NCBI RefSeq assembly: GCF_051014445.1
Contig: NC_135136.1
Location: forward strand, 19,486,001 to 19,550,000
DNA: 64,000 nt
Direction of reading: 5' to 3'
From: Colletes latitarsis
Taxonomy: Eukaryota; Arthropoda; Insecta; Hymenoptera; Colletidae
The notes beneath the pieces were generated by a model. It did no database searches. It saw nothing but the letters and a program-made list of their open reading frames with translations, and was not told where the DNA came from. Within the stretch, counting starts at the first letter, position 1. Each line of letters opens with the position of its first letter. The position numbers were made by a program, and so were the translations under genes. Below, piece by piece: positions 47,151 through 58,927 of this stretch.

Positions 47151-50100
47151 TCAATAAAAGCTGGTTCCGATTAGTACTTTAGAGGATAACGCTGGTTATG
47201 TCTGGGTTAGTTCTGGTATTTGCAATTATCTGGCTCATACTATCGCGTTTTTCGCATACTTCTTGGCCAGAACCAGGGTTTTTTCTGGTTTGGATCCCGT
47301 AGTAATGTGGTTCCACACCGAAACAGTCAATTAAACCTGGTTGGGATGAATATTTTAGGGGATAACGCCGGTTATGTCTGGGTTAGGTCTGGTATTTGCC
47401 CTCATCTGGCTCGTATTTTCGCATTTTTCGCATACTTGTTGGCCAGATCCTGGCCTTTTTCTGGTTTGGATCACGTTGTAATGTGGTACCACTCTGAAAC
47501 GGTGAATAAGAGCTGGTGGCGATTAATATTTTCGAGGATAACGCTGGTTATGTCTGGGTTAGTTCTGGTACTTGCAATCATCTGGCTCATACTTTTGCAA
47601 TTTTCTCGTACTTGTTGGCCATATCTTGGGTTTTCTGTGGCTTGGATCCCGTCGAAATCTGGTTCCACACCGAAGCAGTCATTCAAACCTGGTTGCGATG
47701 AATATTTTGGAGGATAACGCTGGTTATGTTTGGGTTAGTTCTGGTATTTGCAATCATCTGACTCGTACTTTCGCATTTTTCGCATACTTGTTGGCAAGAT
47801 TATGGGCTTTTTTTTAGTTTGGATCACGTAGTAATGTGGTACCACACTGAAACTGTCATTTAAACCTGCTTCCGATTAATATTTTAGAGGATAACGCCGG
47901 TAATGTCTGGGTTAGGTCTGGTATTTGCCCTCATCTGGCTCGTAATTTCGCATTTTTCGCATATTTGTTGGCCAGATCCTGGCCTTTTTCTGGCTTGGAC
48001 CACGTAGTAATGTGGTATCATACTGAAACAGTCAATTAAACCTGGTTCCGATTAATATTTTAGAGGATAACGCCGGTTATGTCTGGGTTAGTTCTGTTAT
48101 TTGTAATCATCTGGCTCATTCTTTCGCAATTTTCGCGTACTAGTTGGCCAGATCTTGGGTTTTTTGTGGTTTGGATCCCGTCGTAATGTCGTTCCACACC
48201 GAAGCAGTCAATTAAACCTGGTTGCGATGAATATTTTGGAGGATAACGCTGGTTATGTTTGGGCTGGTTCTGGTATTTGCAATTATCTGGCTCGTACTTT
48301 CGCATTTTTCGCATACTTGTTGGCAAGATCCTGGGCTTTTTTTGGTTTGGATCACGTAGTAATGTGGTACCACACTGAAACAGTCAATAAAAGCTGGTTC
48401 CGAATAGTATTTTAGAGGATAGCGCAGGTTACGTCTGGGTTAGTTCTGGTATTTGCAATCATCTGGCTCATACATTCGCGTTTTTCGCATACATATTTGC
48501 CGGATCCTGGGTTTTTTCTGGTTTGGATCCCGTAGTAATGAAGTTCCAAACCGAAACAGTCAATTAAACCTGGTTGCGATTAATATTTTAGAGGATAACG
48601 CCGGTTATGTCTCGGGTAGGTCTGGGATTTGCCGTCATCTGGCTCGTATTTTCGCATTTCTCGCATACTTGTTGGCCAGATCCTGGCCTTTTCCTGGCTT
48701 GGACCACGTAGTAATGTGGTATCACACTGAAACAGTCAATTAAACCTGGTTGCGATTAATATCTTAGAGGATAACGCCGGTTATGTCTCGGGTAGGTCTG
48801 GGATTTGCCGTCACCTAGCTCGTATTTTCGCATTTTTCGCATACTTGTTGGCCAGATGCTGGCCTTTTGCTGGCTTCGACCACGTAGTAATGTGGTATCA
48901 CACTGAAACAGTCAATAGAATCTAGTTCCGAATAGTATTTTGGAGGATAACGCAGGTTACGTCTGGGTTAGTTCTGGTATTTGCAATCATCTGGCTCATA
49001 CTTTCGCGATTTTCACATACTTGTTGGCCAGATCCTGGGTTTTTTTCTGGTTTGGATCCCGTAGTAATGAAGTTCCACACTGAAAAAGTCAATTAAACCT
49101 GGTTCCGATTAATATTTTAGAGGATAACGCTGGTTATGTCTGGGTTAGTTCTGTTATTTGCAATCATCTGGCTCATACTTTCGCAATTTTCGCGTACTTG
49201 TTGGCCAGATCTTGGGTTTTTAGTGGTTTGGATCCCTTCGTAATGTCGTTCCACACCGAAGCAGTCAATTAAACCTGGTTGCGATGAATATTTTGGAGGA
49301 TAACGCTGGTTATGTTTGGGTTAGTTCTGGTATTTGCAATCATCTGGCTCGTACTTTCGCATTTTTCGCATACATGTTGGCAAGATCCTGGGCTTTTTTT
49401 GGTGTGGATCACGTAGTAATGTGGTACCACACTGAAACAGTCAATAAAAGCTGGTTCCGAATAGTATTTTAGAGGATAACGCAGGTTACGTCTGGGTTAG
49501 TTCTGGTATTTGACCTCATCTGGCTCGTACCTTCGCATTTTTCGCTTACTTGTTGGCCAGATCCTGGCCTTTTTCTGGCTTGGACCACGAAGTAATGTGG
49601 TACCACACTGAAACAGTCAATTAAACCTGGTCCCGATTAATATTTTAGAGGATAACGCCGGTTATGTCTGGGTTAGGTCTGGTATTTGCCCTCATCTGGC
49701 TCGTACTTTCGCATTTTTCGCATACTTGTAGGCAGGATCCTGGCCTTTTTCTGGTTTGGATCACGTAGTAATGCGGTACCACACCGAAACAGTCAATTAA
49801 ACCTAGTTCCGATTAATATTTTAGAGGATAACGCCGGTTATGTCTGGGTTAGGTCTGGTATTTGTCCTCATCTGGCGCGTACTTTCGTATTTTTCGCTTA
49901 CATGTTGGGCAGATCCTGACCTTTTTCTGGCTTGGACCACATAGTAATGAGGTACCACACTGAAACAGTCAATTAAACCTGGTTCCGATTAATATTTAAG
50001 AAGATAACGCTGGTTATATCTGGGTTAGTTCTGGTATTTGCAATCATCTGGCTCATACTTTCGCATTTTTCGCATACTTGTTGGCAGGATCCTGAGCTTT

Positions 50101-51184
50101 TTTGGATTGGATCACGTAGTAATGTGGTACCACACTGAAACAGTCAATTAAACCTGGTTCCGATTAATATTTTAGAAGATAACGCTGGTTATATCTGGGT
50201 TAGTTCTGGTATTTGCAATCATCTGGCTCATACTTTCGCATTTATCGCATACTTGTTGGCCAGATCCAGGCCTTTTTCTGGCTTGGACCACGTAGTAATG
50301 AGGTACCACACTGAAACAGTCAATTAAACCTGGTTCCGATTAATATTTTAGAGGATAACGCCGGTTATGTCTGGGTTAGTTCTGTTATTTGTAATCATCT
50401 GGTTCATTTTTTCGCAATTTTCGCGTACTAGTTGGCCAGATCTTGGGTTTTTTGTGGTTTGGATCCCGTCGTAATGTCGTTCCACACCGAAGCAGTCAAT
50501 TAAACCTGGTTGCGATGAATATTTTGGAGGATAACGCTGGTTATGTTTGGGCTAGTTCTGGTATTTGCAATCATCTGGCTCGTACTTTCGCATTTTTCGC
50601 ATACTTGTTGGCAAGATCCTGGGCTTTTTTTGGTTTGGATCACGTAGTAATGTGGTACCACACTGAAACAGTCAATAAAAGCTGGTTCCGAATAGTATTT
50701 TAGAGGATAGCGCAGGTTACGTCTGGGTTAGTTCTGGTATTTGCAATCATCTGGCTCATACATTCGCGTTTTTCGCATACATCTTTGCCAGATCCTGGGT
50801 TTTTTCTGGTTTGGATCCCGTAGTAATGAAGTTCCACACCGAAACAGTCAATTAAACCTAGTTGCGATTAATATTTTAGAGGATAACGCCGGTTATGTCT
50901 CGGGTAGGTCTGGGATTTGCCGTCATCTGGCTCGTATTTTCGCATTTCTCGCTTACTTGTTGGCCAGATCCTGGCCTTTTCCTGGCTTGGACCACGTAGT
51001 AATGTGGTATCACACTGAAACAGTCAATTAAACCTGGTTGCGATTAATATCTTAGAGGATAACGCCGGTTATGTCTCGGGTAGGTCTGGGATTTGCCGTC
51101 ATCTAGCTCGTATTTTCGCATTTTTCGTATACTTGTTGGCAAGATCCTGGGCTTTTTTTGGTTTGCATCACGTAGTAATGTGGT
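47151..51184. repeat. Satellite zone with a 13-monomer repeat
   Basis: About 48025-48845 recurs at 50313-51133 (offset 2288, 13 x 176). Anchors 48155/50443 and 48453/50741 share TTCTGTTATTTGTAATC, GCGTACTAGTTGG, GGATAGCGCAGG, CATACATTCGCG and AATATCTTAGAGG. The zone also has the window's longest open frame (47220-47717), which reads straight through satellite motifs. It also has an extended T run (GGGCTTTTTTTTTAG near 47804). Monomers with TTTTAGAAGATAACGC and TATATCTGGG lie near 50000 and 50170. Confidence 0.83.
48025..49848. repeat. Ten-monomer block copied about 10.9 kb downstream, copy 1
   Basis: It matches about 58928-60750 at an offset of 10903 bp, 9 bp short of 62 monomers. Anchor pairs are 48155/59058, 48453/59356 and 49284/60187. 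Shared rare signs are AATATCTTAGAGG, GGGTTTTTAGTGG, GGTGTGGATCACG and CACGAAGTAATG. Scattered differences suggest identity in the high 90s, so this copy looks older than the macro-duplication. Confidence 0.85.
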
Positions 51185-51536
51185 ACCACACTGAAACAGT
51201 CAATTAAACCTGGTCCCGATTAATATTTTAGAGGATAACGCCGGTTATGTTTGGGTTAGGTCTGGTATTTGCCCTCATCTGGCTCGTTCTTTCGCATTTT
51301 TCGCATACTTGTAGGCAGGATCCTGGCCTTTTTCTGGTTTGGATCACGTAGTAATGTGGTACCACACTGAAACAGTCAATTAAACCTGGTCCCGATTAAT
51401 ATTTTAGAGGATAACGCCGGTTATGTTTGGGTTAGGTCTGGTATTTGCCCTCATCTGGCTCGTTCTTTCGCATTTTTCGCATACTTGTAGGCAGGATCCT
51501 GGCCTTTTTCTGGTTTGGATCACGTAGTAATGTGGT
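51185..51536. repeat. Perfect tandem pair of one 176-bp monomer
   Basis: 51185-51360 and 51361-51536 are identical by direct reading, from ACCACACTG to GTAATGTGGT. Both include the distinctive TATGTTTGGGTTAGGTC, CTCGTTCTTTCG and GTAGGCAGGATCC. The next base position changes to ATCACACTG. This is the clearest recent one-monomer duplication in the window. Confidence 0.93.
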
Positions 51537-52082
51537 ATCACACTGAAACAGTCAATTAAACCTGGTTGCGATTAATATTTTAGAGGATAACGCCGGTTAT
51601 GTCTCGGGTAGGTCTGGGATTTGCCGTCATCTAGCTCGTATTTTCGCGTTTTTCGCCTACTTGTTGGCCAGATCCTGGGTTTTTTTCTGGTTTGGATCAC
51701 GTAGTAATGAAGTTCCACACTGAAACAGTCAATTAAACCTGGTTCCGATTAATATTTTAGAGGATACGGCTGGTTATGTCTGGGTTAGTTCTGTTATTTG
51801 CAATCATCTGGCTCATATTTTCGCAATTTTCGCGTACTTGTTGGCCAGATCTTGGGTTTTTTGTGGTTTGTATCCCGTCGTAATGTCGTTCCACACCGAA
51901 GCAGTCAATTAAACCTGGTTGCGATGAATGTTTTGGAGGATAACGCTGGTTATGTTTGGGTTAGTTCTGGTATTTGCAATCATCTGGCTCGTACTTTCGC
52001 ATTTTTCGCATACTTGTTGTCCAGATCCTGGCCTTTTTCTGGTTTGGATCCCGTAGTAATGTGGATCCACAACGAAACAGAC
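51537..52082. repeat. Linking satellite monomers
   Basis: These are about three ordinary monomers, including TTCGCGTTTTTCGCCTAC near 51644, AGGATACGGCTGG near 51761 and GATGAATGTTTTGG near 51923. The last variant recurs near 63003. No other element is visible. Confidence 0.75.
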
Positions 52083-53260
52083 AATTAAACCTGGTTGCGA
52101 TTAATATTTTAGAGGATAACGCCGGTTATGTCTGGGCTAGGTCTGGAATTTGCCCACATCTGGCTCGCACTTTCGCATTTTTCGCATACTTGTTGGACAG
52201 ATACTGGGCTTTTTCTGTTTTGGATCACGTAGTAATGTGGTACCACACTGAACCAGTCAATAAAAGCTGGTTCCGAATAGTATTTTAGAGGATAACGCAG
52301 GTAACGTCTGGGTTAGTTCTGGTATTTGCAATCATCTGCCTCGTACTTTCGTATTTTTCGCATACTTGTTGGCAAGATCCTGGGTTTTTTTTGGTTTGGA
52401 TCACGTAGTAATGTCGTACCACACTGAAACGGTCAATTAAACCTGGTTCCGATTAATATTTTAGAGGATAATGCCGGTTATGTCTGGGTTAGGTCTAGTA
52501 TTTGCCCTCATCTGGCACGTACTTTCGCATTTTTCGCATACTTGTTGGCCAAATGCTGGCCTTTTTCTGGTTTGGATCACGTAGTAATGCGGTACCACAC
52601 TGAAACAGTCAATTAAACCTGGTTTCATTTAGTATTTTAGAGGATAACGCCGGTTATGTCTGGGTTAGGTCTGGTATTTGCCCTCATCTGGCTCGTTCTT
52701 TCGCATTTTTCGCAAACTTGTTGGCCAGATCCTGGCCTTTTTCTGGATTGGATCAGGTGGTAATGCGGTACCACACCGAAACAGTCAAGTAAACCTGGTT
52801 GCGATTAATATTTAGAGGATAACGCCGGTTATGTCTCGGTTAGGTCTGGGATTTGCCCTCATCTGGCTCGTACATTCGCATTTTTCGCCTACTTGTTGGC
52901 AAGATCCTGGGCTTTCCCTGGTTGGGATCACGTAGTAATGCGGTACCACACCGAAGCAGTCAATTAAACCTGGTTGCAATTATTATTTTAGAGGATAACG
53001 CTGTTTATGTCTGGGTTAGTTCTGTTATTTGCAATTATCTGGCTCGTACTTTCGCATTTTTCGCATACTTGTTGGCAAGATCCTGGGCTTTTTTTGGTTT
53101 GGATCACGTAGTAATGTGGTACCACACTGAAACAGTCAATAAAAGCTGGTTCCGAATAGTATTTTAGAGGATAACGCAGGTTACGTCTGGGTTAGTTCTG
53201 GTATTTGCAATCACCTGGCTCATACTTTCGCGTTTTTCGCATACTTGTTGACCAGATCTT
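52083..53260. repeat. Block with short deletions, copy 1
   Basis: It matches about 54894-56070 at an offset of 2811 bp, 5 bp short of 16 monomers. Anchor 52853/55664 is shared. Signs are GGGCTAGGTCTGG with GCCCACATCTGG, GGATAATGCCGG, GGCCAAATGCTGGCC, TTTCATTTAGTATTTT, the 1-bp-shorter TTAATATTTAGAGG near 52806 and 55617, GATCAGGTGG, and CAATTATTATTTTAG. Confidence 0.85.
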
Positions 53261-53789
53261 TGGTTTTTTCTGGTTTGGATCCCGTAGTAATGAAGTTCCA
53301 CACCGGAACAGTCAAGTAAACCTGGTTGCGATTAATATTTTAGAGGATAACGCCGGTTATGTCTGGGCTAGGTCTGGAATTTGCCCACATCTGGCTCGTA
53401 CTTTCGCATTTTTCGCAAACTTGTTGGCCAGATCCTGGCCTTTTTCTGGATTGGATCACGTGGTAATGCGGTACCACACCGAAACAGTCAAGTAAACCTG
53501 GTTGCGATTAATATTTAGAGGATAACGCCGGTTATGTCTCGGTTAGGTCTGGGATTTGCCCTCATCTGGCTCATACTTTCGCATTTCTCGCATACTTGTT
53601 GGCCAGTTCCTGAGCTTTTTCTGGTTTGGATCACGTAGTAATGTGGTACCACACTGAAACAGTCAATAAAAGCTGGTTCCGATTAGTACTTTAGAGGATT
53701 ACGCTGGTTATGTCTGGGTTAGTTCTGGTATTTGCAATTATCTGGCTCATACTATCGCGTTTTTCGCATACTTGTTGGCAAGATCCTGG

Positions 53790-54830
53790 GCTTTTTTTGG
53801 TTTGGATCACGTAGTAATGCGGTACCACACTGAAACAGTCAATAAAAGCTGGTTCCGAATAGTATTTTAGAGGATAACGCAGGTTACGTCTGGGTTAGTT
53901 CTGGTATTTGCAACCATCTGGCTCATACTTTCGCGTTTTTCGCATACTTGTTGACCAGATCTTTGGTTTTTTCTAGTTTGGATCCCGTAGTAATGAAGTT
54001 CCACACCGAAACAGTCAATTAAACCTGGTTGCGATTATTATTTTAGAGGATAACGCCGGTTATGTCTCGCGTGGGTATGGGATTTGCCGTCACCTGGCTC
54101 GTATTCGCATTTTTCGCATACATGTTGGCCAGATCCTGGGCTTTTTTTCGTTTGGATCACGTAGTAATGAGGTACCACACTGAAACAGTTAATAAAAGCT
54201 GGTTCCGAATAGTATTTTAGAGGATAACGCAGGTTACGTCTGGGTTAGTTCTGGTATTTGCCCTCATCTGGCTCGTACTTTCGCAACTTTGGCATACTTG
54301 TTGGCCAGATCCTGGCCTTTTTCTGGTTTGGATCACGTAGTAATGCGGTACCACACTGAAACAGTCAATTAAACCTGGTTTCAGTTAGTATTTTATAGAA
54401 TAACGCCGATAATGTCTGGGTTAGGTCTGGTATTTGCCCCCATCTGGCTCGTTCTTTCGCATTTTTCGCAAACTTGTTGGCCAGATCCTGGCCTTTTTCT
54501 GGATTGGATCACGTGGTAATGCGGTACCACACCAAAACAGTCAAGTAAACCTGGTTGCGATTAATATTTAGAGGATAACGCCGGTTATGTCTCGGTTAGG
54601 TCTGGGATTTGCCCTCATCTGGCTCATACTTTCGCATTTCTCGCATACTTGTTGGCCAGATCCTGGGCTTTTTCTGGTTTGGATCACGTAGTAATGTGGT
54701 ACCACACTGAAACAGTCAATAAAAGCTGGTTCCGATTAGTACTTTAGAGGATAACGCTGGTTATGTCTGGGTTAGTTCTGGTATTTGCAATTATCTGGCT
54801 CATACTATCGCGTTTTTCGCATACTTCTTG
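53790..54830. repeat. Register-shifting block, copy 1
   Basis: It recurs at about 55898-56938 at an offset of 2108 bp, 4 bp short of 12 monomers. Both copies carry GACCAGATCTTTGG with TTCTAGTTTGG (53952 and 56060), CTCGCGTGGGTATGG, the 2-bp-shorter CTCGTATTCGC (54099 and 56207), TTTTTTTCGTTTGG, and TTTCAGTTAGTATTTTATAG. The register of the array moves here, so this small family carries most of the net length change in the window. Confidence 0.85.
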
Positions 54831-54893
54831 GCCAGATCCAGGGTTTTTTCAGGTTTGGATCACGTAGTAATGCGGTACCACACCGGAACCGTC

Positions 54894-57890
54894 AAGTAAA
54901 CCTGGTTGCGATTAATATTTTAGAGGATAACGCCGGTTATGTCTGGGCTAGGTCTGGAATTTGCCCACATCTGGCTCGTACTTTCGCATTTTTCGCATAC
55001 TTGTTGGCCAGATACTGGGCTTTTTCTGTTTTGGATCACGTAGTAATGTGGTACCACACTGAAACAGTCAATAAAAGCTGGTTCCGAATAGTATTTTAGA
55101 GGATAACGCAGGTAACGTCTGGGTTAGTTCTGGTATTTGCAATCATCTGCCTCGTACTTTCGCATTTTTTGCATACTTGTTGGCAAGATCCTGGGTTTTT
55201 TTTGGTTTGGATCACGTAGTAATGTGGTACCACACTGAAACGGTCAATTAAACCTGGTTCCGATTAATATTTTAGAGGATAATGCCGGCTATGTCTGGGT
55301 TAGGTCTGGTATTTGCCCTCATCTGGCTCGTACTTTCGCATTTTTCGCATACTTGTTGGCCAAATGCTGGCCTTTTTCTGGTTTGGATCACGTAGTAATG
55401 CGGTACCACACTGAAACAGTCAATTAAACCTGGTTTCATTTAGTATTTTAGAGGATAACGCCGGTTATGTCTGGGTTAGGTCTGGTATTTGCCCTCATCT
55501 GGCTCGTTCTTTCGCATTTTTCGCAAACTTGTTGGCCAGATCCTGGCCTTTTTCTGGATTGGATCAGGTGGTAATGCGGTACCACACCGAAACAGTCAAG
55601 TAAACCTGGTTGCGATTAATATTTAGAGGATAACGCCGGTTATGTCTCGGTTAGGTCTGGGATTTGCCCTCATCTGGCTCGTACATTCGCATTTTTCGCC
55701 TACTTGTTGGCAAGATCCTTGGCTTTCTCTGGTTGGGATCACGTAGTAATGCGGTACCACACCGAAGCAGTCAATTAAACCTGGTTGCAATTATTATTTT
55801 AGAGGATAACGCTGGTTATGTCTGGGTTAGTTCTGTTATTTGCAATTATCTGGCTCGTACTTTCGCATTTTTCGCATACTTGTTGGCAAGATCCTGGGCT
55901 TTTTTTGGTTTGGATCACGTAGTAATGCGGTACCACACTGAAACAGTCAATAAAAGCTGGTTCCGAATAGTATTTTAGAGGATAACGCAGGTTACGTCTG
56001 GGTTAGTTCTGGTATTTGCAACCATCTGGCTCATACTTTCGCGTTTTTCGCATACTTGTTGACCAGATCTTTGGTTTTTTCTAGTTTGGATCCCGTAGTA
56101 ATGAAGTTCCACACCGAAACAGTCAATTAAACCTGGTTGCGATTATTATTTTAGAGGATAACGCCGGTTATGTCTCGCGTGGGTATGGGATTTGCCGTCA
56201 CCTGGCTCGTATTCGCATTTTTCGCATACATGTTGGCCAGATCCTGGGCTTTTTTTCGTTTGGATCACGTAGTAATGAGGTACCACACTGAAACAGTTAA
56301 TAAAAGCTGGTTCCGAATAGTATTTTAGAGGATAACGCAGGTTACGTCTGGGTTAGTTCTGGTATTTGCCCTCATCTGGCTCGTACTTTCGCAACTTTGG
56401 CATACTTGTTGGCCAGATCCTGGCCTTTTTCTGGTTTGGATCACGTAGTAATGCGGTAACACACTGAAACAGTCAATTAAACCTGGTTTCAGTTAGTATT
56501 TTATAGGATAACGCCGGTTATGTCTGGGTTAGGTCTGGTATTTGCCCTCATCTGGCTCGTACTTTCGCATTTTTCGCAAACTTGTTGGCCAGATCCTGGC
56601 CTTTTTCTGGATTGGATCACGTGGTAATGCGGTACCACACCGAAACGGTCAAGTAAACCTGGTTGCGATTAATATTTAGAGGATAACGCCGGTTATGTCT
56701 CGGTTAGGTCTGGGATTTGCCCTCATCTGGCTCATACTTTCGCATTTCTCGCATACTTGTTGGCCAGATCCTGGGCTTTTTCTGGTTTGGATCACTTAGT
56801 AATGTGGCACCACACTGAAACAGTCAATAAAAGCTGGTTCCGATTAGTACTTTAGAGGATAACGCTGGTTATGTCTGGGTTATTTCTGGTATTTGCAATT
56901 ATCTGGCTCATACTATCGCGTTTTTCGCATACTTCTTGGCCAGATCCAGGGTTTTTTCAGGTTTGGATCACGTAGTAATATGGTACCACACAGAAACAGT
57001 CAATAGAAGCTGGTTCCGAATAGTATTTTAGAGGATAACGCTGGTTATGTCTGGGTTAGTTCTGGTATTTGCAATTATCTGGCTCATACGATCGCGTTTT
57101 TCGCATACTTCTTGGCCTGATCCAGGGTTTTTTCAGGTTTGGATCACGTAGTAATATGGTACCACACAGAAACAGTCAATAGAAGCTGGTTCCGAATAGT
57201 ATTTTAGAGGATAACGCCGGTTATGTCTGGGCTAGGTCTGGAATTTGCCCACATCTGGCTCGTACTTTCGCATTTTTCGCATACTTGTTGGCAAGATCCT
57301 GGGTTTTTTTTGGTTTGGATCACGTAGTAATGTGGTACCACACTGAAACGGTCAATTAAACCTGGTTCCGATTAATATTTTAGAGGATAATGCCGGTTAT
57401 GTCTGGGTTAGGTCTGGTATTTGCCCTCATCTGGCTCGTACTTTCGCATTTTTCGCATACTTGTTGGCCAAATGCTGGCCTTTTTCTGGTTTGGATCACG
57501 TAGTAATGCGGTACCACACTGAAACAGTCAATTAAACCTGGTTTCAGTTAGTATTTTAGAGGATAACGCCAGTTATGTCTGGGTTAGGTCTGGTATTTGC
57601 CCTCATCTGGCTCGTACTTTCGCATTTTTCGCAAACTTGGTGGCCAGATCCTGGCCTTTTTCTGGATTGGATCACGTGGTAATGCGGTACCACACCGAAA
57701 CAGTCAAGTAAACCTGGTTGCGATTAATATTTAGAGGATAACGCCGGTTATGTCTCGGTTAGGTCTGGGATTTGCCCTCATCTGTCTCATACTTTCGCAT
57801 TTCTCGCATACTTGTTGGCCAGATCCTGGGCTTTTTCTGGTTTGGATCACGTAGTAATGTGGTACCACACTGAAACAGTCAATAAAAGCT
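54894..57890. repeat. Copies 2 of the 52-55 kb blocks plus related monomers
   Basis: This holds the second copies described at 52083-53260 and 53790-54830, joined near 56060. The join omits about 703 bp (four monomers less 1 bp) relative to copy 1, where GACCAGATCTTTGG occurs at both 53249 and 53952. Further right, TTTCAGTTAGTATTTTAG near 57541 and GGCCAAATGCTGGCC near 57465 show a third partial copy. About 56880-57040 is repeated one monomer later (AGTAATATGGTACC with CACAGAAACAG near 56973 and 57149). Confidence 0.8.
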
Positions 57891-58927
57891 GGTTCCGATT
57901 AGTATTTTAGAGGATAACGCTGGTTATGTCTGGGTTAGTTCTGGTATTTGCAATTATCTGGCTCATACTATCGCGTTTTTCGCATGCTTCTTGGCCAGAT
58001 CCAGGGTTTTTTCACGTTTGGATCCCGTAGTAATGTGGTTCCACACCGAAACAGTCAATTAAACCAGGTTGGGATGAATATTTTAGGGGATAACGCCGGT
58101 TATGTCTGGGTTAGGTCTGGTATTTGCCCTCATCTGTCTCATACTTTCGCATTTTTCGCATACTTGTTGGCCAGATCCTGGTCTTTTTCTGGTTTGGATC
58201 ACGTTGTAATGTGGTACCACTCTGAAACGGTGAATAAGAGCTGGTGGCGATTAATATTTTAGAGGATAACGCTGGTTATGTTTGGGTTAGTTCTGGTATT
58301 TGCAATCATCTGGCTCGTACTTTCGCATTTTTCGCATACTTGTTGGCAAGATTATGGGCTTTTTTTAGTTTGGATCACGTAGTAATGTGGTACCACACTG
58401 AAACAGTCAATTAAACCTGGTTCCGATTAATATTTTAGAGGGGAACACCGGTTATGTCTGGGTTAGGTCTGGTATTTGCCCTCATCTGGCCCGAACTTTC
58501 GCATTTTTCACATACTTGTTGGCCAGATCCTGGCCTTTTTCTGGTTTGGATCACGTAGTAATGCGGTACCACACCGGAACAGTCAAGTAAACCTGGTTGC
58601 GATTAATATTTTAGAGGATAACGCCGGTTATGTCTCGGTTCGGTCTGGGATTTGCCCTCATCTGGCTCGTAATTTCGCATTTTTCGCATACTTGTTGGCC
58701 AGATCCTGGCCTTTTTCTGGCTTAGACCACGTAGTAATGAGGTACCACACTGAAACAGTCAATTAAACCTGGTTGCGATTAATATTTTAGAAGATAACGC
58801 TGGTTATATCTGGGTTAGTTCTGGTATTTGCAATCATCTGGCTCATACTTTCGCATTTATCGCATACTCGTTGGCCAGATCCAGGCCTTTTTCTGGCTTG
58901 GACCACGTAGTAATGAGGTACCACACT
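57891..58927. repeat. Satellite monomers matching the 47.2-kb region
   Basis: 57948-58262 resembles 47220-47534 at an offset of 10728 bp. Both have GGTTGGGATGAATATTTTAG with a GGGGATAACGCC junction, CCACTCTGAAACGGTG, and AATAAGAGCTGGTGG. AAGATTATGGGC near 58349 also matches the one near 47795. GAGGGGAACACCGG near 58437 is private. Confidence 0.8.

Noticed and set aside
47220..47717. Longest open frame (165 codons), and many 96-104-codon frames with similar peptides throughout the window
   Set aside because: They read through satellite motifs, mostly start at TTG or GTG, and recur every 176 bp in rotating frames. Stops in each monomer end them. The similar peptides reflect repeated DNA, not a protein family.
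47804..47820. T-run length change near 47.8 kb as a functional signal
   Set aside because: A one-base gain in a homopolymer is the most likely natural or sequencing indel and affects a single monomer.
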